A stretch of 64,000 nt of DNA from an uncultured Sphingomonadaceae bacterium (GTDB lineage: Bacteria; Pseudomonadota; Alphaproteobacteria; Sphingomonadales; Sphingomonadaceae), in the NCBI GenBank assembly GCA_947497455.1, contig CANMGU010000002.1, positions 1,272,506 to 1,336,505 on the forward strand, read 5' to 3'. This document shows, one piece after another, positions 54,327-64,000 of the stretch (its first letter is position 1; every line of letters starts with the position of its first letter). The notes beneath the pieces were generated by a model. It was not told where the DNA came from. It made no database searches and worked only from the letters and a program-made list of their open reading frames with translations. Position numbers and translations under genes: made by a program.

Positions 54327-55064
54327 ATGTCGCAGCCATTGAAATCAGCAACGGTAGAGCGTGATAGCCTCTATTCTATACGTGGGCTGACAAAAATCTA
54401 CGGTGAAGGGCCTACCGCTGTGTCTGCGCTGCGCGGCGTTGATCTGGATCTGCCCAAATCTGCCATGGTAGTACTGCTGGGAGCTAGCGGATCAGGGAAG
54501 TCTACCTTCTTAAATATAATTGGTGGACTGGACGACGCAACTGCGGGAACAGTGATGTTCGAGGATCAGGAGCTAACTGCGCTTGATCCATCTGCACTAA
54601 CCGAATATCGACGTAATTCTGTCAGTTTCGTGTTCCAGTTTTACAACCTTGTCGCTTCCCTGACTGCACGGGAAAATGTCGCGTTGATCACCGAGATTGC
54701 CGAAGATCCGATGACCGCCGAAGATGCGCTGGCCATGGTTGGTTTGGAAGAACGGATTGATCATTTCCCATCGCAACTTTCAGGCGGTGAACAGCAGCGG
54801 GTTGCCATTGCTCGCGCTATCGCCAAGCGGCCCAAAGTAATGCTGTGTGACGAACCTACGGGCGCCCTTGATAGTCAAACGGGAGTCCGGGTTTTGGAGG
54901 CACTTGATCAGGTCAATCGGGAGCTTGGCACCACGACACTCCTCATAACCCACAATGTGGTGATTGCCGAGATGGCTGACAGGCTGTTGCGGTTTGCCGA
55001 TGGCGCTCTGGTGGAAGATCGTGACAATCCAAAGCGCGTGGCGCCCTCCGCGATGCAATGGTAA
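54327..55064 (+). CDS. ABC transporter ATP-binding protein (LolD/MacB/DevA-like)
   Basis: The 245-residue ATPase has Walker [11 protein letters not shown] at about 51-60, Q-loop [13 protein letters not shown], signature [16 protein letters not shown] and Walker [13 protein letters not shown]. It belongs to the LolD/MacB/DevA group that powers FtsX-type permeases rather than classic importers. It overlaps the permease gene by seven bases and is part of a three-gene exporter operon. ATG 54327 is chosen over GTG 54324. Confidence 0.93.
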   Translation: MSQPLKSATVERDSLYSIRGLTKIYGEGPTAVSALRGVDLDLPKSAMVVLLGASGSGKSTFLNIIGGLDDATAGTVMFEDQELTALDPSALTEYRRNSVSFVFQFYNLVASLTARENVALITEIAEDPMTAEDALAMVGLEERIDHFPSQLSGGEQQRVAIARAIAKRPKVMLCDEPTGALDSQTGVRVLEALDQVNRELGTTTLLITHNVVIAEMADRLLRFADGALVEDRDNPKRVAPSAMQW

Positions 55065-57442
55065 GTCTACCCGCCTGGTTGGGGTCCCTGGACCGTAAAC
55101 TTCTCCGCGATATCTGGCGGTTGCGATCGCAGGCGCTGGCCATCGCGCTGGTAATTGCCGCCGGGATCGGGATGGTTGTGATGTCATTCGGGATGATGCG
55201 GTCTCTGGAGGCCAGCCGCGACGCCTATTATGACCGTTACCGCTTCGCTGATATTTTCGCATCAGCTGTACGTGTTCCGGATAGCCTGCTTGACGACATT
55301 CGCGCCATTGAAGGTGTCAGTGTTGTTGAGGGCCGGCTAACCAGCGGTGCGACACTTGATATTCCTGGCATATCGGAACCGATAACGGCGCGCATCCATT
55401 CCCTGCCAGCCTCTGGTATGCCCGCGGTCAACGCCCTGGTACTGCGTAGTGGCCGACTGCCCGATCCCGGCCGTCCGGACGAAGTGCTAGCCAGTGAGAA
55501 ATTTGCAGACGCTGCTCGCATCGGTATTGGCGATGATATTGATGGGTTGCTCTACGGGACGAGACAAAACTTTCGTATTGTCGGGACGGTGCTGTCCCCG
55601 GAATATGTTTATGCGATCGGGCCCGGCCAGATTTTTCCAGATAATCGCCGCTTTGGTGTGCTGTGGATGGGGCAGGAGCATCTTTCCGCCGCGCTTAATT
55701 CTACCAACAGTTTCAACGAAGCTCTGATCCGGCTGGAACGCGGCGGCAATGTGCAGGATGTGATCGATCAGGTCGATGTCTTCCTGGAACGCTATGGTGG
55801 TCGGGGGGCAACGCCCAGAAAAGATCAGCTTTCCGACCGCTTTCTGGAGAATGAGCTGACCCAGCTTAGCAGCATGACGGCCATATTGCCGCCGATATTC
55901 CTCGGCGTTGCAGCATTTCTCATAAACATGGTCCTGTCACGGCTGGTAGAATCAGAGCGAGAGATTATTGGCTTACTGACCGCCTTTGGCTATCGCAGTC
56001 GAACCATCATGTTACACTATGCCAAGCTTGCTTTGGTGCTATCGCTCCCTGGGCTGGCGCTTGGTATCTTTTTGGGTTCATGGATGGGACGGGGTTTGGC
56101 CGGCCTGTATCAGGAGTTTTTTGTCTTCCCGTTCCTCACCTATCGGGCGGGTTTTGATGTATTTTTCATATCCTGCCTGGTTGCTGTTCTCGTTGTGTTA
56201 CTGGGTGCAGCACAGACCGTTCGACGGATTGGTAAACTGACAGCGGCCGAAGCGATGCGCCCGCCCGTACCACCTAATTATTCCGGAGGCTTCGCGCGAT
56301 TGGTCGGACGGATCAAGGGACTGGATGAGCCCACGCGGATTATTCTGCGCGGAGTGGCCCGTCGGCCATTGCGATCAATGCTCGGGTCCGTCGGTATCGC
56401 AGCTGCCCTTGGACTATATATCACTTCCGCGGGGTCGACTGATAATGTCCGTATGATGATAGATCTGATGTTCAACCAGGCGAACCGGGCTGACGTCAAT
56501 GTGGTTTTTTCAGAGGATCGCGACGATCGCGCCTTGTTTGAGCTCGCCCGGCTGCCTGGTGTCATGCGTGTCGAACCTGTGCGCTATATTGGTGCGAAGC
56601 TGAGCGCGGGGCATCGTTCCAAATCAGAGACAATCACGGGATTGAAACCGGCGGGGGATCTCAACCGCTTGGTCGATCTCGACTATGGCATTGTTGAACC
56701 GCCAATACAGGGCCTGATGATTTCCTATGGCTTGTCAAAGGAATTGGAGGTTGGTCCCGGGGATATGGTGGACATCCAGGTCACCGATGGTCGGCGGCCG
56801 CAAGTCAGCATGCCAGTGACCAGCGTTCTCAGCAGTCCGGTGAGTAACCCTGCCTATGTTGATTTCAAGAATCTTGGGCCGATAATGCGAGAAGCGGATC
56901 TTTCCTCAGGCGCTTATCTGAGCGTCGACGCAACCCAGACTGACAAGCTCTATCGGCGCCTGAAAGATATGCCAATGATCGCCGGTTTTTCTCAACGCGC
57001 TGCGGCTCTTCGCGGCATTGAAGAAACAATCGGCGAAACCATGGGCATCGTCCGATTGTTCAATGTTGCTTTTTCCGGCCTCATTGTATTTGGCGTGGTC
57101 TATAATAACGCCAGGATCAGCTTGGCTGAGCGCGCCCGGGATCTCGTTTCACTGCGTGTTCTGGGCTATCGCCGATCCGAAGTCTCCTACATTTTACTGG
57201 GTGAGCTTGCGTTGATCGTAATGGCGGGACTGCCGCTCGGCATGATGTTCGGATATTATTTATCCAAGCAGATCAGCGAGGCTGTCAGCGGCGACCTGTT
57301 CATCATCCCCTTTGCGCTCTCGGTAGCGACTGTCGCTATTGCCATATTGATCGTTCTCACAACCGCCGCATTGTCCGCCCTTTTTGTCCGTGGGCGACTG
57401 GATCGGCTTAACCTTGTCAGCGTATTGAAAACGAGGGAGTAA
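55058..57442 (+). CDS. ABC transporter permease, FtsX family, duplicated type
   Basis: The 794-residue inner-membrane protein has an N-terminal helix (about 25-47), a periplasmic MacB-like domain, three helices about 275-405 (including [33 protein letters not shown]), and then a second domain plus a C-terminal three-helix set ([43 protein letters not shown]). This two-unit layout is common in lipoprotein or lipid exporters of the ABC3 type. It starts within the ATPase gene and leads into a HlyD-like adaptor. Confidence 0.9.
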   Translation: MVSLPAWLGSLDRKLLRDIWRLRSQALAIALVIAAGIGMVVMSFGMMRSLEASRDAYYDRYRFADIFASAVRVPDSLLDDIRAIEGVSVVEGRLTSGATLDIPGISEPITARIHSLPASGMPAVNALVLRSGRLPDPGRPDEVLASEKFADAARIGIGDDIDGLLYGTRQNFRIVGTVLSPEYVYAIGPGQIFPDNRRFGVLWMGQEHLSAALNSTNSFNEALIRLERGGNVQDVIDQVDVFLERYGGRGATPRKDQLSDRFLENELTQLSSMTAILPPIFLGVAAFLINMVLSRLVESEREIIGLLTAFGYRSRTIMLHYAKLALVLSLPGLALGIFLGSWMGRGLAGLYQEFFVFPFLTYRAGFDVFFISCLVAVLVVLLGAAQTVRRIGKLTAAEAMRPPVPPNYSGGFARLVGRIKGLDEPTRIILRGVARRPLRSMLGSVGIAAALGLYITSAGSTDNVRMMIDLMFNQANRADVNVVFSEDRDDRALFELARLPGVMRVEPVRYIGAKLSAGHRSKSETITGLKPAGDLNRLVDLDYGIVEPPIQGLMISYGLSKELEVGPGDMVDIQVTDGRRPQVSMPVTSVLSSPVSNPAYVDFKNLGPIMREADLSSGAYLSVDATQTDKLYRRLKDMPMIAGFSQRAAALRGIEETIGETMGIVRLFNVAFSGLIVFGVVYNNARISLAERARDLVSLRVLGYRRSEVSYILLGELALIVMAGLPLGMMFGYYLSKQISEAVSGDLFIIPFALSVATVAIAILIVLTTAALSALFVRGRLDRLNLVSVLKTRE

Positions 57443-57446
57443 GACA

Positions 57447-58661
57447 ATGGCTAAGAAACATTTCAGCCGCCCCGGACCAAGAATTCTTATCGGATTGCTT
57501 ATATTGCTTATATTGGTCGCGATCTTTTTGGCGGTTCGCACGCCGCCGATTGATGTCGATATAGCAGAAGTTGCCGAGGCTCCCTTGCTCGTCACAATTG
57601 ACGATGAAGGAGAAACCCGAGTGCGCGACATGTTCATCGTTGCTGCGCCGATAAATGGGCGTCTGCTGCGGGTCGATCTGGAAGCGGGAGATCACGTCGT
57701 TGCTGGCAAAACCGTGGTGGCACGGATGGTGCCAGCTCAGCCCGATTTTCAGAACCCACGTAGCGAGGCCGAAATTCGGGCGCATATCCGAGCGCTGCAA
57801 GCCAATGTGCGATCATCCGCCGCGAGGATCAGCCAAGCCAAAGCCGACAGGCAGTTGGCAGCAGCAAATTTTGACCGCACTGATGCGATATTCAAACGAG
57901 GTTTTGCAACAAAAACTGCCCATGATGCGGCCCGAGCGGCTCGCGACAGCAGTGCGGCTCATGTTGCGGAAGTCTTGCAAGCGCACGAGACCGCGCAGTT
58001 TGATCTCAAAGCCGCTCAAGCCAGCCTGATGGGTCCTTCCTTTGAAGGTAGCAGGGAGAATGCATTGAATATCACCTCCCCTGAGAGTGGATCGGTATTG
58101 CGGGTGGCTCAAGAGAGTGAAACTTTGCTAACGGCCGGGTCAGCAATCATGGAGTTGGGTAACCCCGCAGATATCGAGATTGTGACGGATCTTCTGTCGA
58201 GTGATGCGGTCAAAATAAAACCGGGTAGCGATGTGCTAATCGACAATTGGGGCGGTGATCGCCCACTTAAGGGAAAGGTCCAGCGGATAGAGCCATATGG
58301 TTTCACCAAAATATCTGCGTTGGGGGTGGAGGAACAGCGCGTAAATGTCGTGATTGACTTTGTCGCGCCACAATCCGCACGAGCGCGCCTTGGTCATGGG
58401 TTTCGCGTGATTGCTCGACTGGTTGAATGGTCTGGTAAAAATGTCTTGCAAGTGCCGATCAGCGCGTTGTTTCGTGATGCCGGCAACTGGTCAGTTTTCG
58501 CCAAGCGCGACGGCAAAGCAAGGCTGGTTCGGGTAAAGATTGGCAGGATGAATGATCAGCGCGCGCAAATATTGGAGGGACTGGAATCAGGGGACTCCGT
58601 CATTCTCCATCCCAGTGAGAAGATTGAAGATGGAACTTCAGTGCGCTTGCGGAACTCATAA
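57447..58661 (+). CDS. HlyD/RND-type periplasmic adaptor subunit
   Basis: The 404-residue adaptor has an N-terminal membrane helix (about 11-29), lipoyl-like strands (VAAPINGRLLRVDLEAGDHVVAGKTVVARM), a long alpha-helical hairpin (about 108-190) and a return segment INITSPESGSVLRVAQESE-like strand (begins LNITSPESGSVLRV). A beta barrel with EEQRVNVVIDFV follows. Third gene of the ABC exporter operon, four bases after the permease stop, with GGGAG before the ATG. It would join the ABC permease to an outer-membrane factor not encoded here. Confidence 0.9.
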   Translation: MAKKHFSRPGPRILIGLLILLILVAIFLAVRTPPIDVDIAEVAEAPLLVTIDDEGETRVRDMFIVAAPINGRLLRVDLEAGDHVVAGKTVVARMVPAQPDFQNPRSEAEIRAHIRALQANVRSSAARISQAKADRQLAAANFDRTDAIFKRGFATKTAHDAARAARDSSAAHVAEVLQAHETAQFDLKAAQASLMGPSFEGSRENALNITSPESGSVLRVAQESETLLTAGSAIMELGNPADIEIVTDLLSSDAVKIKPGSDVLIDNWGGDRPLKGKVQRIEPYGFTKISALGVEEQRVNVVIDFVAPQSARARLGHGFRVIARLVEWSGKNVLQVPISALFRDAGNWSVFAKRDGKARLVRVKIGRMNDQRAQILEGLESGDSVILHPSEKIEDGTSVRLRNS

Positions 58662-58667
58662 TCATGA

Positions 58668-60182
58668 TCAACCTAAAAAGTGGCTATGCTTTTCAAAGTT
58701 GATGGCGCAGCGTTGCAGAAAACGCTCAATTTCTTCCATGTCATGAAGGATGATGTCATTGCCGGGCGGGGTTATTTTTGCATCATCAGGAAATATGCCA
58801 TAACCGGCAAGCAGACTGTGCCAGCTAATCGCGCTATAATATTTCGCGATATCCAGTCGGGAAATTTCTGCGCTCAGATCAGCGCCGGTGAACCAGCTGG
58901 TTAGCACAGCCTTCAGTTGATCGGATAGATTTTGATTGTTCCGGCTGGCGGTCCAATAGTCTATGCCAGCGAAATCGTCGCGGCGGTTCACCTTGTAGTG
59001 GCAGACGATATAATCACGAATGCCCTCATATCGGGCTGCGATATCGGCGTTGAAGCGATCACGATGTTGCGGCGTGAATGCACCGGCCTCGAAAGATCCG
59101 ATAAACTGCTCTACCGTTGCCATCACGATATGCAGTGCGGTTGCTTCCAGCGGTTCAAGGAAGCCCTGAGACAAGCCAATGGCAAGAGCGTTATACGACC
59201 AGCTGTTGCGCACCCGCCCGACCCGCATTTTCAGATGCCGAGCGTCGCCATGGTCTCCGATACCCAGATGCTGGCGTAATTCTCGTTCGGCTGTATCGGC
59301 ATCAATATGGGAAGAGGAATAGACATAGCCATTGCCACGGCGTGAGGTCAGGGGAATATCCCAGATCCAACCGGCGGATAACGCTGTCGCTTTGGTCTGG
59401 CTTGGTAGTGAGGCCTGGTCTGCACGAGCTGTCGGCATGACGACCGCGCTGTCATTGAACAGATTATCCGAAAAGGGAAGAAAGGGTTCTTCCAAAGCGC
59501 CATTGAATAGGATCGCACGAAAACCGCTGCAATCGAGGAAAAAATCTCCTGCAATGCGGGTGCCATTGTCAGCAACAAGCGCTTTGATGTCGCCGTTGTC
59601 CTGACGTTCGACCCGTTCTATCTTGCCTTCGACATGCCTTACGCCGAGCTTTCCTGTCGCATGGTCAGCCAAAAAGGCGCCAACTTGGTGCGCATCGAAA
59701 TGATATCCATAGCTTGGCTCTAACGGGAAGTTCTCCGGTGCAATCGGTGCTTTGTCTGTTGCGGCCAAAAGAGCAGGCAGGAAGAATTGATCAGGGTGGG
59801 CGGCAACGTCTCGTCCGGTTCGCCGGGCCTGTGTGTTGTAGAAAAACTTGGCGGCCGTGTGGCTATCAAGCGGCGTCGGAAAGGGGTGAAAATAGCTTTC
59901 ATGGCCCGGCCGATTGGACCAGCCGTGAAAGCTAATGCCGTTTTTATAGGTAGCGTCGCAGGCGGGCATCCACTCATTTTCTGCAATATCAAGCTTGTCA
60001 AAAAAAGCTCTTAACTGCGGCGTAGAGCCTTCGCCGACACCGATGATGCCGATATCCCTGCTTTCAACAAGAGTGACCTTCGCACCCCGATCACGCCATT
60101 GGTCAGCCAAAAGGCAAGCCGCCATCCAGCCCGCCGTCCCGCCGCCCAATATGACAAAATCTTTGGCTGCGGGATCGGTCAT
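58668..60182 (-). CDS. Flavin-dependent tryptophan halogenase family protein
   Basis: The 504-residue FADH2-dependent halogenase-fold protein has FAD motif GGGTAGWMAACLLA at 13-26, the halogenase signature WIWDIP at 272-277, active-site Lys80 (CDATYKNGISF) and Glu346 (FLEPLEATALHI). Thus both residues essential in PrnA/RebH are present. The real substrate is unknown. It is the last gene of an alpha-glucan operon, 18 bp after the GH97 gene, a context common in sphingomonads and caulobacters where the role of these proteins is not understood. Confidence 0.9.
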   Translation of the reverse strand: MTDPAAKDFVILGGGTAGWMAACLLADQWRDRGAKVTLVESRDIGIIGVGEGSTPQLRAFFDKLDIAENEWMPACDATYKNGISFHGWSNRPGHESYFHPFPTPLDSHTAAKFFYNTQARRTGRDVAAHPDQFFLPALLAATDKAPIAPENFPLEPSYGYHFDAHQVGAFLADHATGKLGVRHVEGKIERVERQDNGDIKALVADNGTRIAGDFFLDCSGFRAILFNGALEEPFLPFSDNLFNDSAVVMPTARADQASLPSQTKATALSAGWIWDIPLTSRRGNGYVYSSSHIDADTAERELRQHLGIGDHGDARHLKMRVGRVRNSWSYNALAIGLSQGFLEPLEATALHIVMATVEQFIGSFEAGAFTPQHRDRFNADIAARYEGIRDYIVCHYKVNRRDDFAGIDYWTASRNNQNLSDQLKAVLTSWFTGADLSAEISRLDIAKYYSAISWHSLLAGYGIFPDDAKITPPGNDIILHDMEEIERFLQRCAINFEKHSHFLG

Positions 60183-60200
60183 GTCATCCTGATGCTATGC

Positions 60201-62261
60201 TCAATTGGCTGGCGTCAAGCGAATTGCAAAGCCGCCACCCGGAGCGATGCGCAAAGGCAATTTGTCCTTGGCCGTCACGTTGCGACTTTCGATTTTGATA
60301 TCATGGCGTGCAGTGGTGCGATAATCAGCCTTGTCGCCATCACGCCAGAGCGTTGCAATATAGTCTTTCCCTTCAGGCAAGAAGGACATGTCGACGGCTA
60401 TGGTCCGTGCCTCTTCATCGGTCACGCCGCCAACATACCAGTTTTCGCTGGCCTTGTCCTTACGAGCGATAACCGCATAATCACCGACTTCGCCAGCCAG
60501 TGTTTTGGTTTCCGCCCAATCTACCGGGACCAGTTCGAGGAAGTTCAGTTCTTCCGGATATTTTGCGAGATTTTCGGGCAGGTCGGCTGCCATTTGGATG
60601 GGTGAATAGAGCACCACATAGAGTGCCAGTTGCCGTGCCAGCGTTGATTCCAGATCCCGGCCATCCCGTCCCTTTAGGGAGAATACGCCCGGCGTATAAT
60701 CCATTGGCCCCGACAACATCCGGGTGAATATCATGGTCGGAACATGGCTTGGACCATTGCCCGGCTCTCCCCACGCTTGATATTCCATCCCGCGCGCGCC
60801 TTCGCGGCTAACCCAATTGGGATAAGTGCGTCGAAGGCCTGTATCTTTTATGGGTTCATGCGGATTGACAGCTACTTTGTGTTTGGCGGCGGTCTCAACG
60901 ACTTTCAGATGATGGCGGACCATGGTCTGTCCATCATGCCACTCAAAGCGCTCGCCATCCGGATCGTCGCCCGGTGCAATGATCCCGCCAGCATCGGCTA
61001 CATAGCCAGTTTTTACCGCGTCAATGCCCAGCTTTTCATAAAGCGCCATGGCATCGTCGAGCTGTGCTTCATAGACTTTGATATTTCCGCCTGTCTCATG
61101 ATGACCGATCAAGCGAACACCTTTCTTGCGTGCATAGTTGGAAAGCCAATCAATATCGAAGTCGGGATAGGTTTCGGTGAAGGAATATTTACGGCCATTG
61201 CCAAACCAGTCTCCATCCCAGCCCTTGTTCCAGCCCTCCACCAGCACGCCGCGGAAGCCGTGTTCAGCGGCAAAGTCGATATAGCGTTTGGTATTGGCTG
61301 TCGTCGCACCATGCTTTTCGCCAGAGGCCCAGCTAGCTGTATCCAGATGCATTTCCCACCAAACACCGATATATTTGAATGGTTTTACCCAGCTGACATC
61401 GCCGAGCTTATTGGGTTCGTTGAGGTTCAATTCCAGGTCACTGTCATACAGCATTGGTGCTTGGGCTGCGATCCGAATAGTACGCCATGGCGTATTGAAA
61501 GCGCCTTCCCGGGTGACCCGCGCGTCGCGACTGGATGGTGCCAAAGTCGAACGGAAACGCCGTCCCTCGACCCGTTTTAACCACATGCCTGCATAGTCGA
61601 CCAGCGCTGCTTCATGAAAAGACAGGTGAGTACCATCCTCCAGTTTCATCGTAATCGGCGTGTGGGCTGATGACACACTATCAATTGAAGTTTCGTGATA
61701 GAGATATTCGTAGCGGTTCCAGTCGCCCGCTGGCGTCCACCAGGATAAACCCTTTTGCGCGATCACAAATTCGGTGTTCTCGTCCGCAATATTCCATGGT
61801 TTTCCGTCGGCTCGTTCTGGCAGCTCGTAACGGAAACCAATGCCGTCATCAAAGACCCGGAAGCGCACTGTTAACGAGCGTTTCGTTGTTCCTTTATTGC
61901 CGCCCATATCATGGACCTTGACAGCCAATTCATTATGACGATCTGCCACCGTTGTGCGCTCGCCCCAGGGCAAATCCCATTGCGTATCCACGGCTTTGGT
62001 TTCGGCGTCATCAAACGCAAAACCTCGGGCCATGGGGATGGCATCGGTGAACTGAAAACCAAGTTGCGAGGGTGCAATGATTGCGTTGCCGCCCTTTGTA
62101 ACCGCATATTGCAGACGGCCTTCACCATTAATCTCCAATGAAACCTCGATCTGACCATTTGGTGAGGTCACCGAGGCGATATCTTCTGCCAAGGCCGGTG
62201 CGGAAAGAAACGCTATGACTAGCAGCAAGAAATTGCGGACAGGGGCGTTGACCACGGTCAT
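60201..62261 (-). CDS. GH97 alpha-glucosidase (SusB-like)
   Basis: The 686-residue exported enzyme (signal about residues 1-25, LLLVIAFLSAPALA) splits alpha-glucosidic bonds of malto-oligosaccharides in the periplasm. An N-terminal beta-sandwich is followed by a TIM barrel and a C-terminal sheet. Family motifs are GVLVEGWNKGWDGDW, GHHETGGN, VNPHEPIKDTGLRRTYPN and EGARGMEYQAW; the paired glutamates fit the inverting alpha-glucosidase type. The start overlaps the GH13 stop codon (ATGA). Confidence 0.94.
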   Translation of the reverse strand: MTVVNAPVRNFLLLVIAFLSAPALAEDIASVTSPNGQIEVSLEINGEGRLQYAVTKGGNAIIAPSQLGFQFTDAIPMARGFAFDDAETKAVDTQWDLPWGERTTVADRHNELAVKVHDMGGNKGTTKRSLTVRFRVFDDGIGFRYELPERADGKPWNIADENTEFVIAQKGLSWWTPAGDWNRYEYLYHETSIDSVSSAHTPITMKLEDGTHLSFHEAALVDYAGMWLKRVEGRRFRSTLAPSSRDARVTREGAFNTPWRTIRIAAQAPMLYDSDLELNLNEPNKLGDVSWVKPFKYIGVWWEMHLDTASWASGEKHGATTANTKRYIDFAAEHGFRGVLVEGWNKGWDGDWFGNGRKYSFTETYPDFDIDWLSNYARKKGVRLIGHHETGGNIKVYEAQLDDAMALYEKLGIDAVKTGYVADAGGIIAPGDDPDGERFEWHDGQTMVRHHLKVVETAAKHKVAVNPHEPIKDTGLRRTYPNWVSREGARGMEYQAWGEPGNGPSHVPTMIFTRMLSGPMDYTPGVFSLKGRDGRDLESTLARQLALYVVLYSPIQMAADLPENLAKYPEELNFLELVPVDWAETKTLAGEVGDYAVIARKDKASENWYVGGVTDEEARTIAVDMSFLPEGKDYIATLWRDGDKADYRTTARHDIKIESRNVTAKDKLPLRIAPGGGFAIRLTPAN

Positions 62262-63868
62262 TCTCCTTGGTTCTTGGACAGTATAATGCCAGAATATCCT
62301 GGAAGATTGCCGCTTGTGGCATCATTCACTGAATGGATAAGTGCGCCGCCATCCGTGACCCAGATCAGATCATTCGGACCCATATTAAACGCGCAGATCA
62401 GTTTTTCGTTTTCGGCCTCACGTTCAAAGACCAGCAGATCGCCGTCGGCTTGCAGGATGTTCAATCGACCAGACCGCATGGCTTCGTGGTTTTTGCGCAG
62501 CAAGACCAACGTTCGGGTCAGATTTAGCAGCGATGACGGATCAGTTTGCTGCTTGTCCACTGCAAGAGCATGATGATCGTCAGATACCGGTAACCACGGC
62601 TGCGCTTCCGAAAAGCCGCCATTGAGCGCACCGGATTGCCATGGCATCGGGGTCCGTGCACCATCGCGGCTCAGCGTCAACGGCCAGTTCGCAATCGCCT
62701 CAGGATCCTGGAGGTCTTCAAAGGCGATATCAACCTGTGTGAGACCCAGTTCTTCGCCTTGATAGATGATGATCGTGCCGCGCAGTGCGACCAGCAATAA
62801 CATCTTCATCCGGGCAAAAGCATCAGCATATTCCGGAGCGACCCAACGTGAAACGGCGCGCGGGGCATCGTGGTTTTCGAATGCCCAGCTTGGCCAGCCC
62901 ACGCCCGGAATATCTGGCCATTGCTCGACCGCCTCTCGCACAAGGCGAGGAGTCAGAGCATCGGCGTAGAGAAAATTAAAACCATAGGCGCTGTTGAGAT
63001 GGGTTTCTCCGGCGGTGAACAATTTCATCTCCCGCTCGGCATCATCACCGCCAACTTCGGCGACGGTAAAACAGCCTTCATATTCGTCGGTAAGCGCTCG
63101 GATACGCTCGACAAATGTTGGAATATCCGGATGTGACTGATTGTAGAGTCGCTTCTGAAAATCAAAAGAGCGCGTACGTTTTTTGTTGGATGGTGTCGCT
63201 GGAGGGTTGTCCCGCAATTCGGGATCATGCATCGCAAAATTCAGAGCATCAATGCGAAAACCATCAACGCCGCGATCAAGCCAGAACCGACCCACGCCAA
63301 GCAATGCTTCCTGCAATGTTGCATTATGTCCGTTAAGTTGCGGCTGGCTCGACAGGAAATTGTGCAGATAATATTGCCCGCGCCGCGCATCCCAGGTCCA
63401 GGCCGGACCGCCAAAGACGGACTGCCAGTTGGAAGGTGGTGAACCATCGGGTTTGGCATCGGCCCAGACATACCAGTCGGCTTTGGGGTTATCCCTGCTG
63501 CTGCGGCTCTCGGCAAACCAAGCATGTTGGTCAGAGGTATGAGAGTAAACCTGATCAATGGTTACGCGCAGGTTCAGTTCGTGGGCGCGCTTTATCAACG
63601 CATCAAAATCGGCCAGCGTGCCAAAAATTGGATCAACATCACAATAATCGGCGACGTCATAGCCGAAATCTTTCATTGGTGATTTAAAAAAGGGCGACAA
63701 CCAGATCGCATCGACACCCAGTTTGGCAACATAATCCAGATGAGCAGTGATGCCAGCAAGATCACCGATACCGTCGCCGTTGCTGTCGGCAAAGCTGCGT
63801 GGGTAAATTTGATAAATTGTGGCGCCCTTCCACCATGGTGCGGCGGTTTCGGGATTTATATCAGTCAT
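62258..63868 (-). CDS. GH13 alpha-glucosidase (oligo-1,6-/maltose-type)
   Basis: The 536-residue alpha-amylase-superfamily hydrolase opens with ATIYQIYPRSFADSNGDGIGDLAGI. The nucleophile is Asp207 (GFRIDALNF), the acid/base Glu271 (TVAEVGGDD), and the third carboxylate is in FENHDAPRAVSRW. The type is that of GH13_23 alpha-glucosidases, common in maltose operons of sphingomonads and caulobacters. There is no signal peptide from ATG 63868, so cytoplasmic action is likely. A longer start at 63937 would overlap the upstream gene. Confidence 0.94.
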   Translation of the reverse strand: MTDINPETAAPWWKGATIYQIYPRSFADSNGDGIGDLAGITAHLDYVAKLGVDAIWLSPFFKSPMKDFGYDVADYCDVDPIFGTLADFDALIKRAHELNLRVTIDQVYSHTSDQHAWFAESRSSRDNPKADWYVWADAKPDGSPPSNWQSVFGGPAWTWDARRGQYYLHNFLSSQPQLNGHNATLQEALLGVGRFWLDRGVDGFRIDALNFAMHDPELRDNPPATPSNKKRTRSFDFQKRLYNQSHPDIPTFVERIRALTDEYEGCFTVAEVGGDDAEREMKLFTAGETHLNSAYGFNFLYADALTPRLVREAVEQWPDIPGVGWPSWAFENHDAPRAVSRWVAPEYADAFARMKMLLLVALRGTIIIYQGEELGLTQVDIAFEDLQDPEAIANWPLTLSRDGARTPMPWQSGALNGGFSEAQPWLPVSDDHHALAVDKQQTDPSSLLNLTRTLVLLRKNHEAMRSGRLNILQADGDLLVFEREAENEKLICAFNMGPNDLIWVTDGGALIHSVNDATSGNLPGYSGIILSKNQGE

Positions 63869-63893
63869 GTTCTGCAGTTTGTGGAGCACGTGT

Positions 63894-64000
63894 TCACTTC
63901 TTATCCTGGGGAGCAGCCTGGCAGATGGCATAGCCAAGCGGTGGGAGGTTGACGGAAACCGATCCGGGCGCCGAAACGGTTGCGGCGCATTGACCGGCCA
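63894..64000 (-). CDS. 3' end of a probable GH13 glycosidase, cut by the window edge
   Basis: The frame runs from the right edge to TGA at 63894-63896 and encodes GQCAATVSAPGSVSVNLPPLGYAICQ and a short tail. VSVNLPPLGYAI is typical of the last beta strand of the C-terminal domain of alpha-amylase-family enzymes. It lies 25 bp upstream of the GH13 alpha-glucosidase start on the same strand, as expected in a maltodextrin operon. Only about 35 residues are visible. Confidence 0.6.
   Translation of the reverse strand, partial: AGQCAATVSAPGSVSVNLPPLGYAICQAAPQDKK

Overview
The window looks like a chromosomal segment of an alphaproteobacterium, most probably a marine or freshwater member of the Sphingomonadales. 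Supporting signs are an alphaproteobacterial LexA box (GTTC-N7-GTTC) in front of uvrA, an alpha-glucan operon that carries a flavin-dependent tryptophan halogenase, many small serine-hydrolase and membrane genes of sphingomonad type, and a family of intergenic repeats built on TGTCCGCTTT...AAAGCGGACA. The placement is inferred from gene content; no rRNA, tRNA, CRISPR array or complete insertion sequence was seen.

Layout. 1-15 kb: a BTAD/TolB/TPR regulator, small membrane or secreted proteins, dodecin, an M15 peptidase, uvrA, a serine hydrolase, an EptA-like sulfatase-fold enzyme, gmk, an AI-2E family exporter and an MFS transporter. 15-34 kb is an accessory region: a PfpI/TetR pair, an SDR, two overlapping isochorismatase-fold genes of which one looks catalytically dead, a hydrolase with a Cys nucleophile, a thioesterase with a divergent LysR gene, a transglutaminase with a divergent TetR gene, a two-component system, secreted hydrolases, two GNAT paralogues, an AraC regulator, a fatty-acid hydroxylase/sterol-desaturase family gene whose start lies in a perfect hairpin, a broken LysE exporter, and a Crp-like gene remnant. 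Five of the seven interspersed-repeat blocks lie here.

34-39.5 kb holds a compact glucosylglycerate module. A phosphatase and a GT81-like synthase probably make the compatible solute, while a GH13_18 phosphorylase and a glycerate kinase, divergently arranged, probably recover its glucose and glycerate. 40.6-46.3 kb is a three-gene RND efflux operon in the order permease-adaptor-outer membrane channel.

46.4-52.3 kb is a sulfide/persulfide module. A leftward operon encodes an ETHE1-like persulfide dioxygenase, two half-size YeeE/YedE sulfur transporters, a human-SQOR-like sulfide:quinone reductase and a SulP anion transporter. It diverges, across an AT-rich operator-like region, from a 1-Cys peroxiredoxin translationally coupled to an ArsR regulator. 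This ArsR lacks the cysteine pair expected of the BigR/SqrR sensors that normally control such operons.

52.3-58.7 kb: a flavin split-barrel protein, a zinc alcohol dehydrogenase and an ABC exporter (ATPase, FtsX-like permease, HlyD-like adaptor). 58.7-64 kb: an alpha-glucan utilisation operon (the 3' end of a probable GH13 enzyme, a GH13 alpha-glucosidase and a GH97 alpha-glucosidase) ending in a tryptophan-halogenase-family gene. Both window edges cut genes: the GH13 fragment on the right, and possibly a small start fragment on the left next to an 11-base G tract.
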